A stretch of DNA of 64,000 nt from Dermatophagoides farinae. Taxonomy: Eukaryota; Arthropoda; Arachnida; Sarcoptiformes; Pyroglyphidae. The translations under genes and the position numbers were made by a program. The notes under the pieces are model-generated. The model did not search any database and was not told the DNA's origin. It was given only the letters and a program-made list of their open reading frames with translations. This document shows positions 11,869-25,520 of the stretch, in pieces. Within the stretch, counting starts at the first letter, position 1, and each line of letters starts with the position of its first letter. Location: contig NC_134680.1 in the NCBI RefSeq assembly GCF_024713945.1, positions 3,496,001 through 3,560,000 of the forward strand, written 5' to 3'.

Positions 11869-13676
11869 ATGAAAAAATATCTACAATCATCATCAATGAC
11901 AACATCATCATCGACAGCAGCAACATTACCATCGACAATAATAAAATCATCAACACAATCACATAGATGTTTTCATTTTGGTATCATTTTAATGGCCACA
12001 TCATTGGCCGGAATTTTATTATTAACAATATTTTATCATTCAACATCGACTATAAATTATAAAGTGAGTATTTGTGATTGAATAATTTCAAAATTAAATA
12101 TCAAAAACAAACTAAACAAAACAAAAAAAAATCTTTTTCATTTTCAAAAGTATTCAATTGCAATCGATTCTGGATCAACGCATAGCCGTGTGGTGTTATT
12201 TCGATGGAAAGCGGATAAACTAAATGATACCGGATTGATTGAAGAGATTGATTCCTGTAGAGTTAATCAACCCATTTCAACAAATGATGGTAGCAAAGTA
12301 AACATGGTTGCTGATGAACTTTTTCATTGTATACGAAATATAACGACCAATATAAAGGTGAAAAATGAAAATATATCCATCTATTTAGGTGCAACAGCCG
12401 GTATGAGATTATTGAATCAAACAGAACCGAATTTAGTGTCAAGAATATTTGATCAAATACGAAAAAAATTTCAAACATCCGGTATGAATATACGACGAAT
12501 ATCGATCATCAGTGGACAGGAAGAGGGAATGTTCGCTTGGATTGCAGTCAATTATTTATCCGGAACATTGTTCAACAGAATTCAAATGAATAATAAATCA
12601 TCATTTGGAATATTAGATATGGGTGGTTCATCGGCACAGATTGCTCGTGCCGTATTATTAAATGAACAAAATAATCGAACAATTATAAACAATGATGATG
12701 ATGGAAATTATCAACAAATACGTTTATTTGGAAATGAATATAAAATTCATACATTTAGTAATCTATGTTTTGGTGCTGAACAAGCTCTATTTCGTTATAT
12801 TCGATTATTAATCTCTCGGCAATCGGATAAAAATGGCAAAATTAATGTTCCATGTTTTCCAATCGGTTATCGAACATTATCATCAAAATTTCCGTTATAC
12901 GATAATATTTGTACGGCGATGAAATCAAAATCGGCAATTGAGAATAATAATGAACATAATGAATATGATCTAATCGGTACTGGACAATTACAACAATGTC
13001 AACAGGACATTGAATGGTTAATTAATCGAGAAAAATGTACGGAAAATTTTGAAATTTGTTTCAAAGAAATCCCCATTACTACTAATGATGATGATCGACA
13101 ACGACAAATGGATCTATTTTATTATGCTATATCAGCATATTATCATGAAACAAAAGTATTACGATTTAAAAAGTTTGAAAACATATCACGACAACAGTAT
13201 TTGAATGAATATCATCAAATGTGTAGTAAAACATTCGATCAATTAAATGAAGAGCTACGTATTGATAAAAAATTCACTGCATCAATGTGTTTTAAACTAC
13301 CATATGTAATCAGGTAATAATCATTCAATTTGTTTTGTTCATCAATTTTCATTTGTTTATCTCTCCCTCTCATTTTTTGCTATTCAGCACATTAACTAAT
13401 GTTTATAAATTCAATGATAAAACATGGTCACGATTAAAATTTGCTCAAGATGTAAACAAATCATATATTGGCTGGGTAACCGGTATGATGATTAGTGAAA
13501 CTAATCAGATTCCAGGCGAACGTCCATGGATTCGTTTGATTAATAATGAAATCTTTTTGGCAATGATCATTACATTCATTATGATACTTATTATCAGCGC
13601 TATGATTGTATTTTATGGACGAAAAAATCATCGAAAAATGGTCAAACAGACTCAGGTCCATAGTACAATTATTTAA
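11869..13676 (+). CDS. ecto-nucleoside triphosphate diphosphohydrolase (CD39/apyrase family)
   Basis: Hydrolyses extracellular NTPs and NDPs to NMP with Ca/Mg. Exons 11869-12063, 12151-13313 and 13388-13676 (introns 87 and 74 nt) give 548 aa. A short Ser/Thr-rich cytoplasmic tail precedes TM1 (about 37-58). The apyrase conserved regions are in order: ACR1 IAIDSGSTHSRV (68-79), ACR2 GATAGMR (145-151), ACR3 SGQEEG (186-191, supplying the catalytic Glu), ACR4 GILDMGGSSAQ (218-228), and ACR5 in the last exon, ending GWVTGMM. TM2 is about 508-530 with a basic cytoplasmic tail. Two membrane anchors place it with the cell-surface ENTPD1/2/3/8 type rather than secreted apyrases. Asn/Asp-rich loops interrupt the core. 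Likely role is purinergic signal termination. RRP5 follows 270 nt downstream on the same strand. Confidence 0.93.
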
Positions 13677-13876
13677 TCGATAACCAACATTTTGGAAAAA
13701 ATATTGAAATTTTCAAAAAAAAATCTGAACATTGTCTATGAATGGACCAGAAAAACCACATGGTTGAAACGCACACGCGTATTTGTGTATTGTTGACGAT
13801 TCGTTGATCATTTGTGTTTATCAATAATTTTAAAGATTCTTTTGATTTTATGACATTTTTAAAATCATCCATTCTG

Positions 13877-13882
13877 AATAAA
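13877..13882 (+). terminator. poly(A) signal of the NTPDase gene
   Basis: AATAAA 200 nt after the stop codon and only 65 nt before the RRP5 ATG, so the RRP5 promoter must overlap the NTPDase 3' UTR. Confidence 0.5.
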
Positions 13883-13917
13883 TTAATTTATTGAAATTGA
13901 AAAGTCTCTTGTGATTC

Positions 13918-13937
13918 GTGTGTGTGTGTGTGTGTGT
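13918..13937. repeat. (GT)n microsatellite in the RRP5 leader
   Basis: Ten GT units ending 9 nt before the RRP5 start codon. It lies in the only space available for the RRP5 core promoter and 5' UTR. Confidence 0.8.
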
Positions 13938-13946
13938 ACCAAAAGT

Positions 13947-16900
13947 ATGGCACTCAAAGATGAAAGCTTTCCACGATCAAAACCATCGAAACATCCGACT
14001 TCGATCTTACCATCATATCGACCATCGATTGCTGAAGATGAACAATTATTCAAAAGTAATATTATTAACCTAATTTCTTTTGTTTTTTAATTATTCCTTA
14101 TATATTTTATTAGGCAGAAAAAGGAAACCAACAGAATCAAAGTCCGCAAAACCAAAGAAGCGATCTAAAAAAACTTCAAAAGATCATAATAATATGCAAG
14201 AACAAAATCAAGAATCAAATCTTAAAAAGACAGTCATCGAAAATTTAACCGTGAATCGTTTGATTGAAAATATGGTCGTACTTGGTTGCATCGAAGAGAT
14301 AACCGATTTTGAATTGAAATTTTCCATCACTGGTGGAATCAATGTAACCGTTCCGATAACGAATATTTCGACACCATATAGTCAATTGGTTGAAAATTTT
14401 GCCAATGACCAAAATGAACATGGTGTGGAGATTGCAAAATTAGCTTCATTATTCAATATGGGCGAATATTTTGCCATTCGGATTCTGTCCAAACGAATCT
14501 GTGATAAATTTGGCCATTCCGAAGTTATCGGTTCAATCAATCCTAAAGATGTTTATCATAATTTTTCGTTCAAAACATTTCAAAGATTACCATCTGGTTA
14601 TAATCTAATTGCGGCAGTGTTAAGCAAAGAAGATCATGGCTATCTAATGGATATTGGTGTTGAAGACATGAAAGCATTTTTACCCAATGAAGATATTGAA
14701 CAGAATAATAACGTAGACCTTCATATTGGTCAATTAATTCAATGTTCAGTAGCAAACGTTAATGAACGAAGTCTAACATTGACAGTTGATGATAAAATGG
14801 CAAAAAAATTTTCTATTGAAGATGATCATCAGCCTGGTATTCTTTTCTATACACCGGGAATCAAAACAAATGCCACAATCACCGGAACTTTTAATCATGG
14901 TCTTGAATTAGGATTACCTGGTGGTTACAAAGGTTTTGTACCACGATTCCATGTTAGTGATGATCTTTCCGTAATGCCTAAACAATTTCAAATCAGTAAT
15001 ACCGTTCATGGGCATGTTATGTACGTACATCCACATACAAAACAAGTGTGCATATCACTTAAATCAAAAATAAAATCAAAAAAAATAAAAAGCCTTATCG
15101 AATCGATACGTATCGGATTGATCATCGATAATGCCATTGTTTGTTCTCGTACACAATATGGTGGACTAACATTTCGATTACCGGGTAATAATTATGCAAT
15201 TGCATTGAAAAAAAATCTTTTCGAAGCGAAAGAATTTGATGAAGATAATTATGATCGTTTATATCGGCCAGGATCATCACATCGTGTACGAGTGAAAAAA
15301 TTTCATCTTATCGATAATCTTATTGAAATATCATTACGAAAATCATTTATCGATCGTAAAGATTTAACCATCGATGATATAGATATTGGTACCATTGTCG
15401 AAGGTGTAGTAAAAAAATATCGACCAGATGGTGTATATGTAAAAATAGGTTTCGGTATCAATGGTTTCATACCGAATATTCATCTAACAGATACACCTAC
15501 ATTGAATTGGGAAAAAACCCGTTCACAATTTTTTCCATTAAAAAAACGTGTTCAATGTAAAGTGCTGAAATTGGATTTTTCTTCAAGAATACCGAAAATA
15601 GCATTAACAGCGAAGAAAACTTTATTGAAAATGAATGATGAAGAAATGTTCAAAGATTTGAGTAAAATAAATGCACGAATGTCATCAACAGGTGTGGTTT
15701 GTCTCACCACCGATAAAGGAATATTGTTAGAATTTTTTAATCATGTTCGTGGTTTTATACCGTTAAAATTTCTCGCAACCTATAAAATTGAATATCCGGA
15801 TAAAGTATTTCGTCTGGGACAATTGATAAAATGTACGGTCGTTACCGTTGATCATCATGCACAACATATGGTCTGTTCATTGATCGATTTGGATGAAACG
15901 AAAAAATTGAAAATGAATCTACAGATTAAAACGAAAAATGATACATATAATTCAAAACTTAAAGTCGGACAAATCCTAAAACGAATGCGAATAATTTCTA
16001 AAACACCAATGAAAGGTTATGATCTTACGGATGATGCACAGGAAAAGATACAAGTATTTCTACCACTTGCTCATTTATCGGATGATACATACATTAGTCG
16101 TATAATGTTTGGTACATATAAAGTTGGTGATATTATCGATGAATTAATGGTATTCTCGAAAGATTCAGCTAATGTGGTATGCGTTACGATGAAACCGATT
16201 TTTCTGCAAAAAATCTATCCATTAATAATGAATGAACATGATGTTCAATTGAATTCACCATTTCCGGCTATTGTACGTAATGTAACACCAACCGGTGTAT
16301 TCTTTGAAACAACTAATGCTCAATATGGTGTGGTTAGACGAAAATTTCTTCAAGATGGTTTTATTGATGAACCACAAAAACTTGGTCTTTGTCGTGGCCA
16401 AACAATATTTGTCAAAGCAATCGATGTATCATCATATGAATTTTCTGGATCTAATGATGAAAATTATTTAAAAAGATTTAAATTTTCAATGAAACTTTCC
16501 GACGTTTGGAATAGAGAGAATTCGAATGAAAGTATTGAAATGTTAAAATCTTATCTAAATCAATTGCAATGTATTCGTCAATCATCGATGGAAAATAAGG
16601 ATGAAGATGAAAAGATTCGTTTGTTGACATCATATTCGATTGGTGAAGTTATTACGTTTGTCATCACAGAAATTAATGATGATCACATTAAAATGGATTG
16701 TAGCCGAAGTGGTTGTAAAAATGAACCAACTGTATCTGGTATAGCGATGAAATATGAAACATTTCCCGATTTAACCATTTCACAGATGGGAATGGCCATT
16801 GTTTGTGATATTGATTTTGATCGAAAAAATCTCATTCTATTTATACAATCCAAACCTAGCAAATTGATTCGTCTGGTGAAAAATTTTCAGCGTACAAATT

Positions 16901-18492
16901 TGACAAAAATTAAATCAAATCAATTGATAAAAGGAACGGTTATTCATGTGAATCCGAAATATATTCTAACCATTTTGGGTGGTCATTTACCCGGATTAAT
17001 TGCCTATGTACCTTCAAGAAAACATTATAATGACCTAAGACATGTGGAGAAATTATTTACCATTAATCAAAGTTATCAATTTATGATTGAAAATTTTGAT
17101 AATAATGAAGATCATCATATTGCTAAAGTGTTTGTTATACTTTATGATAATCAAATGAAAAAATCTATCGAATCTAAAAAAATTCATTCGAAGAAACCTA
17201 TCGCTCATCAGCCACCAATCATCGAATTTAAAAATGAAGTCATCACTGTAAATGTGGAAACTGAACAAAAATCGAAAAACAATCATGAAAAACAAATTGA
17301 AAAATCGAACTTGACATCTACAATCGATCGATTCGATTGGAATGTATTGGATCTATCGAAATTGACTAATAAACGAAAATTTGAAGAATTACAAACAAAA
17401 TCCGATGAGGATTCTGGTTTCAATATTGATAGTGATTCCGATGAATCCGATGCTGCTTATGATGGATTGAATAATAAAAAACATCGAAACCGTGAGGAAC
17501 GAGGTCAAGAGGCAAGAAAACGTGAAATGATGTTACGTGAAAAGGAACAAAAATTAACCGATATAGATCGAAAACCACAAGATGAACAGGATTTTGAAAT
17601 GGCCATCGTTGCCAAACCGAATAGTTCATACATATGGATTGAATATATGGCATTCATGGTCGAATGTAAACAGATTGATAAAGCACGTGAAATTGGTGAA
17701 CGTGCATTGAAAAAGATTTCATTCAGGTATGTGCTGTTGTTTATGACACTTTCCATATTTGATTTATAATATAAACAATTTCATTACCATTTTAGAGAGG
17801 AGAAAGAAAAGCTAAACATATGGACAAGTTTACTGAATTTAGAAAATCAATATGGTGATGAAAATTCCATGAAAGAATTGATTGAAAAAGCTGTAAAATT
17901 TAATGATGCTAAAACCATTTATAGCCGTGTGGCAATCATTTATGATGAAAGTGAACGTAAAGATGATGCTGAACAAATTTATCAATTTATGATAAGAAAA
18001 TTTCATACCAATCTTACTGTATGGATTTCATTTCTATTATTTTATATGAAAAATGGACAAATTGAAAATGGCAGAAAATTATTTGTTAAAGCATTGGCCG
18101 CAATCAATAAACAACAACATATTGATCTAATTTCAAAATTTGGTCAATTTGAATTCTGTTATGGTGATTGTGAAAATGGTAAAACATTATTTGAAAAATT
18201 ATTGGCACTTTATTGGGGACGGTTGGATAAATGGTCAATCTATATCGATATGCTTATTAAATATACATTGAATGATAATGATAACCACGATGATTCGATT
18301 GAATTTATACGTAATATTTTTGAACGTTTATTAACATTTAAATTTTCACCGCATAAAATGCGTTTTATATTTAAAAAATATTATGATTTTGAAATGAAAT
18401 ATTCATCATCATCGGATAATGGTGAACTATTGGAACGTTTAAAACAGAAAGCAGCCGAATATGTTGAACATGGGACATTTTTTTCAAATTGA
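13947..18492 (+). CDS. RRP5 / PDCD11, ribosomal RNA-processing factor
   Basis: Nucleolar scaffold that binds pre-rRNA and is needed for cleavages leading to 18S and 5.8S rRNA. Exons 13947-14055, 14114-17726 and 17796-18492 (introns 58 and 69 nt) give 1472 aa. The N terminus contains the family motif ESFPR and a Lys-rich nuclear-signal-like stretch. About ten S1 RNA-binding repeats run from about residue 90 to 1110, for example TFNHGLELGLPGGYKGFVP and PDGVYVKIGFGINGFIP. An acidic Ser-Asp linker precedes the C-terminal HAT/TPR module (about 1190-1472), with FEMAIVAKPNSSYIWIEYM and a conserved SFREE...LNIWTSLLNLE. Shorter than human PDCD11 (about 1870 aa) but with both ends and all domain types present. 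The start at 13947 fits the family N terminus; the second exon alone lacks an initiator. Confidence 0.95.
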
Positions 18493-18515
18493 ATTTGTAT
18501 TTGTTTTGATTTTAT

Positions 18516-18521
18516 AATAAA
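18516..18521 (+). terminator. poly(A) signal of RRP5
   Basis: AATAAA 24 nt after the RRP5 stop codon. Confidence 0.55.
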
Positions 18522-20355
18522 TGTACTTAAAACACAGACAGACAAACAAATGAAATCAAATCAAATTGATTTATTTCACATTGATGTAAACGACGAGAAA
18601 GAGAAATTTTTTCCTTTGAAATAAAATCCCTTATTTAACCTTGGCATTCATTTCATTTCATTATCTAGTCATCACATTTGAAATATTAGACAATTGAAAC
18701 ATAGAGAAAGAGAGAAAATTATAATTTTTTATTCCATCAAAAATTATCAATCAAAAAAATGGCTGTCAATCAATTTTGAATGATTTTAAAATTTTATGAC
18801 CGATGCTTAAATTGATTGGATTCGAGAATAGAATTTTTGTGATTTTTGAATTGAATCAAAAATGAATTTTTTGATCGTTTTTGTATGGCTATCAACAACA
18901 TTATTTCTCAATACAATATCGACGACAAATGTTTGTTTTTTTTTTCATTTAGTTAGTTGATTGGTTGATTATTGATTGTTTTCGCAGGTATATTTACAGG
19001 AATGAATTTTGTTCTACTCCGAAAATCTTCATGTTTCAGCTGCTGTCCCCGTGTGTATATATGATTTTTTTTCGGTGAAAATTGTTGTTGTTGGTTTTCA
19101 ATTAGCTAGCCATTGATTTGTTTGATCGTTTGCGGTGATGATTGAAGAAATAAAAAACGCACATCATACACACACACACACACACAATCATCGTATTCGA
19201 CAAAGTATAATCATCGTCGCGTGTAGAGTTATTGGATAGCACGCGATGTGGCCTCACAGCACGAAATCGTTTCCATATATATATTTTTTTTTCTCTCTGT
19301 TATACGGCGAATGATATTTTTACATTTTTAAAACATACAAAAAAAGGTAGATTGGGTAGAAACAATAAATAAATTTGAATATTTTCCTTTTTTTTCAATA
19401 TATAATTGGAATTTCTCTGGTTCATCGATTCTAATCTAATTAACTACTACCACTTGAACAAACTACAAGGTTTTTTGTTCTGTTACTATTAGAATACTTT
19501 GATGATACCAAGCGCAAAAAACAAAATCAGGAATTTGATTTTGTTTTTGTTTTTTTTGTTGTTACAATTATCACACCGTTATGATATATCAATGTTTGTT
19601 GGTTTATTTGTTTGTTTTTCGTTATATTATTTAAATCGTTAACTGTTGATGAATTTTTCATTTTATATCATGTCAATACAATCAATCAAAAATCAATTAT
19701 TGATTTATACACACACACAAAAAAATATGTAGAAAAGAATTTTTTTTTATGTCCATCATCAATGGAATGCTGATATTTGGCTCGCGAACGCGTGCATGAT
19801 AAATCGAGGTCATCATCATCATCATCATCATCACCATTATAATGTATATTTGCAAACCAAATTGACATATGAATGTTATAAACTATATATTTTTCTAATC
19901 AATTTTTCTCATTTTTCTTTGACATTTTTGATATTAATATCGATTCAATAGAAAAATAAAAACAACAACAACAAGTCTATCGAAACATCTATTATTAGAC
20001 ACTCAGAAAAAAAACAATAACAATAAACACATAATATATCCATAAATAATGCAATGCCGGATACAAGAAACTATGGAACAAAAAAAAAAAAAAATCATCG
20101 GATGAAAAAAAAATGATAGATAAATAGATATATAATTGGTATTTATGATGATCATGGTTTAGAATGACAGAAAAAAATGCTTTTTTTTTCTGTTGTTAAA
20201 TTTTGCTATCATTATAATTGCAACAGAGTGCTTGAGAGAGAGAGAGAAAAAACATTGGTAGCAATTATGTTTTACATATTTCATCATCATGTAATATATT
20301 TTTTTTCAGGATTTTATTATAATCATCATGATGATGATTACGGTATAAAAAAATA

Positions 20356-20357
<2 letters not shown>

Positions 20358-20388
<31 letters not shown>
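20358..20388. repeat. (TG)n microsatellite
   Basis: 31-nt uninterrupted dinucleotide run. A second TG run follows at 20421-20438. Confidence 0.9.
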
Positions 20389-20390
<2 letters not shown>

Positions 20391-23300
20391 TACAGTTCCG
20401 CATACCACGGACATTTGTTTGTGTGTGTGTGTGTGTGTTTATGTGATATTTTGCATACACATAATAAATAATGGAAATAAATTCTGCACATATGTTTACG
20501 AATGATGATCCAATATTTTGTTTTGAAAATTACGATGATAATCATATGACATATTTATGATTAATTGAATTAATTTAATTAAAATTTTTTTTTTTTTTTT
20601 GGTGACAAAATAAATGACTGAATGATGATAATTATTAACTCATTGGCTACCATCATAGAACCAAAAATACGCTACCCATAGAACAAAAAAAAAATCCATT
20701 GAAATACGGTTCATATGTGTGCCAGTGTTTATGATTATTTTTCTATATATTTATTACTTATTTTTTTCTAATTGATTTTCAAGAAATTTTTTTTTGTTGT
20801 CACATGTCCTCTTCACTTTACACACAAACATAGAGAAAAATATTTGCTAGATGCTAAAAAGGAATTCGATTAATGTTTGTGATCTTGTTTATCAAAAATA
20901 AAAAATATAGAATGAGAGAGCGAAAAAGAGACAAAAGTGGTCACATTTTGTCTAATTATATGATAATGATAATTTGATTGATGTAATTGCAATAGATGTA
21001 ATGCAATCATCATTGATAATGTTGATAATTATAATTACATTAGGTAATTTGGAAATTTTTCTTTTTTAATAATGAAAACAAAAAAAGAGATTTCCGATTT
21101 TCTCTCCCGGATCGAAATTTTATTTAATTTTTCATATTAAAAAATTAAGAAAATGCTCATTTCTTTTGATTTTGTTGTCGTTGTTGTTGTTGTTGTTTTA
21201 TCTAGAATAGACTATAGAATCTTGTGATTCATTAGCAAAAGAAAGAAATAAAAACAATACAGATTTTGATTGATTTATGCCGATAAATATTATAATAATG
21301 TAAAAGCCCAAAAAAAAAAAATTTTTTTTTTTGTTTCATTGAATGGTATGTTTATTGATCGATCGAATTGGATGATGTCAAACGATTGATGATCATCGAT
21401 ATTGACTTTTACTAATAATACGGATAATACCTGTTGGTGTGTGGTGGATACATTGAATAAACAACATACACATATTTTTACATATATTACTAATATTTGT
21501 TTGTCAAATTATCACATCGACAAACAACGTATATGTTGACGTCAATTCTTTCCGTATCAATTCATTGATTTGATGATTGCATCAAATCATTGAAAATGTA
21601 ATATCCAGAAACGAAAAAAAAATCCAATTTTAATAAATAAATAACCAGAAAAAAAGCTTGATAGTATAATCCAGAAGTAGTACAAAAAAAACATGACAAT
21701 CAAATCAAACAATAATAAAGAACAACAATGACAAATGAAATATGAAAACGACAGCAACAACAACAACAACTATAGTTGAAAATTTGTAAAAACATAAATT
21801 GGATTTCAATTTCGATTTTGTTTTCGATCACACACATGCACAAGGACCACATGGATTGACACATTTGGAACAACACCACCACTAATAATCATACCCCATC
21901 CCCCTCATCAAAAAAAAATAAAAAAAAATACTGCAATCATCAATTGACAATAAACAACAAACAACAACCAGCATTATTTCAATGACATAAGTGTATAGTA
22001 GTAAAATTGGAGAAAAAAATAAACGGCCGAATGGTCAGTTTATTTCTATTCATTCAGAAAATTTTTCACACACACACACACATCTGCTTCATCCATAACT
22101 AGTTGATAGTATAGAAAAGTTGCACCTAAAATGAAAAATCTTTATTTTTTTTTTCATCATCATCCAAATTTACATTTGATGGACAAATTTGATTTGTATA
22201 TGGTGAATGGATGGACCACTTCACCCGAAATAGAGAGAGAGATAGAGAGATCCAAAGAGAATGACCAGTAATTGTTTTCGGATAATCTTGTTGTTATTGG
22301 TTGATTGTTTGTTCGACCATGTTATTCAGTTATTATTTCATCATTTCTTTTGTTCTTTGAATGACTGACTGACTGACTGACTGACTAACCGAATAACCTA
22401 GTGATGATTACCGGATTGTGAAAAATTTATTGATGAATGAATGAAAAAAAAATATGATGTATGCTCGCACACACACACACACGTTTTGTTGACATGAATG
22501 TTTGAGAAAATGACAAACAAGCAAGCTGTTGTTACATTGATTTTTTTCTTCTCGATAAATATCGGATAAACGAATGAAAATTTTTTCATTTTTTTTTCAT
22601 TCGCTCAAATTTAAAGAACTGACCAATTACTTATTACGTAATTTATCAATTTTTTATTTCTAAATGTAAAAATAGATGAATGTTAAAATCTCCGGAATAC
22701 ATCTGCATCTGAATTTTTTCCCTTCTCCTTCTCCTTCTCCTCCTCCTTTTTCTTCTTCTTTTTCGGATGTAAAAAGACAGGGGTCAAATATATTTGGCAA
22801 AAAGAAAAAAAAAATTTAAAATTATTTTTCACCTTTCACATTTTTATTGATTATTCTTTTTTTTTTGCTAAATTAAAGATTTCAAAAACAAAATCAATGG
22901 GAGACATACCATAACATACTAATTAAGTCAATAATTATGTCAATTAATTATATGCAAGAATGTTGTTGTTATGTACCAAATATATAGACAAAGATATAGA
23001 TGATATATGGTGAAGAAAATATTTGGTTTCTAGTCAAATAACAAAATTCACCTTTTTGGGTCGCACACACACACATACATAATTATTGAATACAATGGCT
23101 AAATATATAAATGAGGATAGCCACCTAGTAATTAAAAACACATGTATACACACACACAGAGCACCTTAGAACCATCAATAAGTAAAACCAAGAAAAAAAA
23201 TTGAAAACCTAAAACCTAAAAAAAAAATCAAAAAACCATTCGTCGACCTTCTCCACACAACAGCGTGTGTGTATATAACACCATTTTATATTTTTACGCC

Positions 23301-24410
23301 TTAAAAATTATATCTGTTGATGATTGTTACCATTGCCATTGAAATTGCATGAATTTTTTTTTTCTTTCATTTCAAATTCATTCTTTGATTCTGGATGGGG
23401 CATTCTTTTTTTTCTGATTTCTGTTTGTGAAAACACACTTTGGTGCTCTGTATTGTTGTTGTTGTTGTTGTTGCTGTTGTAGCGTAAGCGTCACCCATAA
23501 CCGATAATTTGTTCATCGTCGTCGTTTTTTCATATACTTCATAATCAAAAAAAAAATCCATATAATAATAATATTTCCATAATTTTTTTTTAACCAGTTG
23601 CAAGTGTGTGTTTTTTGTTGTTGGCGGCATTTTGTGCTTTATACTTGCTTCCTATGCTACACTTTTTTCTTGAAGATTTTTTTTTGTTTTTTTTCCGAGG
23701 ATTTAAATGATTACTGGGTTTACACTGGTTTTTTTCTCTTGGCTTTTTGTTGTTGTTGTTGTTGTTGTTTTCTGATTACAAATATTTGATAGGCGGATTC
23801 TTTTTTTTATTCGGTCTTTGATCTTTGATCTTCAAAGTATATAGAGAATATTCGAGGATGTATGAGAAAAAAAAACCAGAAACCTTTTTATATTTGCGTT
23901 TTTTTTTGTCTAACCAAAACGGATATGATAATGTGAAATAATAAAAAAAAGCTTGCTTTTCGTGTCGTTTTTTTTGGCACTTGAATTCAAGTTTTACAAA
24001 AAATTATCACCATTTTTTTCTTCATTTCTTTATCACCTTTTGATACTTAGGATAATGTGATGAATACAAATGATGATGGTCAATGAAAACAGCAACAGCA
24101 GCAGCAGCTGTAAAATGTTTAAAATATTTTTGTTTTTTCCGGAATTTCTATACAATTGATAATCATCATCAATTGAACAACAGGCAACGTAGATAATTGA
24201 TTGATAATTTTGGTTTTAGAAGAAAATTTACATGAAAAATTTAACAAAACCCAACAAATGAGTAATATCAACTAACTAACTTACCATATTGGAATAAATG
24301 GTTGACTGAAAAAGAAAAAAGTCAATTTTCTCTTTTTTTTATTATCTAAATTGAATTTGTTGAATTTTTTTTTTTTTGAACAAAACAAGACAAACAGACA
24401 GATCTACAAA

Positions 24411-24436
24411 GAATGAATGAATGAATGAATGAATGA
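24411..24436. repeat. (GAAT)n microsatellite
   Basis: About 6.5 tandem tetranucleotide units. Confidence 0.85.
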
Positions 24437-25378
24437 AATCTAAGCTTATTTGATTGACAAATGAAATGAATAGCCAATTAACCTAACCAAACAAACAAAC
24501 ATTGTGATAAGATCTGCATTTTTTTCACATTTCAAATCACTTTTTTTTCTTACACCCAGGAGGGACAATAATTATAACTACTGCCAGCACCACCACCATC
24601 AGCAGCAGCAATAACAACAACAATCCAGAAGTCATCACTACATTTATAGAATAAACAGGCGAACCAAAAAAAAAAACAAAAACAAAAATTGCTTCAAGGT
24701 TTTTTTTCACAAAATTGAATGATAATTGTTTATCAACTTTGAGTCTGATTTATTGATTGATTTAATTTGATTTGATTATAAATATTTGAATTTATCTGAA
24801 TAGATAATTTCATTCAATTGACCAAATAATATTCATAAAAATAATAATGTTGTGCAATTTCTATTCTCATCACCACCACCACCACCACCACTCCGAACAA
24901 AAGATGAAAAATTGTAGTTCCGTTATCACATTATTATACTATAACAAAATCCACGCCTTAGAAATCATCATCATCAAAAACAACAATAATAAATAGATTA
25001 ATTAACACACAGAAAAAAAACAAAACTTTGTTTTACAACAATTTTTCAATTTTTCTTCATGTTTTTTCCACACATTTCATTTTTTTCTTCAGTTTTCAAT
25101 TATTATTTCATAGTAGTAGTGATTTCATTATTTCATCAGTAATTAATTCGATTATGGCCAAAGTAAGTAAAAGTTTAGGTTTCCGATTTCATCATTTCAA
25201 CACATTCAACAGGTGGTGGTGATGATGTAATATTTTGGTTGATTCGATTATTTTTTTTCTCATCATTTTTGTTTTCGAAAGAAAAAAAAAATTACCCACG
25301 AGCTTATAATGATAATACACATTTTTTTCTTCTCTCTCTTTTTCTCTCGCTCTCTCTCTCACGAATTCCACAAAACAG

Positions 25379-25520
25379 AAAAAAATGGAAAACAACAATC
25401 TGGGGCTACATTTGATATATGGATTGATGATGATGATGATGATGATGAAAATGTGATAGAAAATCTCTTTGCAATGAATCTATATCGAGGCCGTTGCCGC
25501 CTACAAAATTTAGCTATTTG
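25379..25520 (+). other. weak candidate exon, unidentified
   Basis: A long pyrimidine tract (CTCT-rich, 25330-25362) and an AG precede this segment, and a GTATGA donor-like site follows. One frame across it is open and encodes, after an Asp run from (GAT)n, ENVIENLFAMNLYRGRCRLQ, which is less repetitive than its surroundings. No family is recognised and no partner exon in matching phase was found; the nearby ATGGCCAAA|GTAAGT at 25154 is in the wrong phase. Treat as a hint only. Confidence 0.15.

Noticed and set aside
17053-17756. Minus-strand ORFs within RRP5
   Set aside because: Antisense shadows of a clearly conserved coding exon.
20177-20446. 89-codon ORF with Cys-Val repeats
   Set aside because: Product of two (TG)n microsatellites and poly-T; no gene features.
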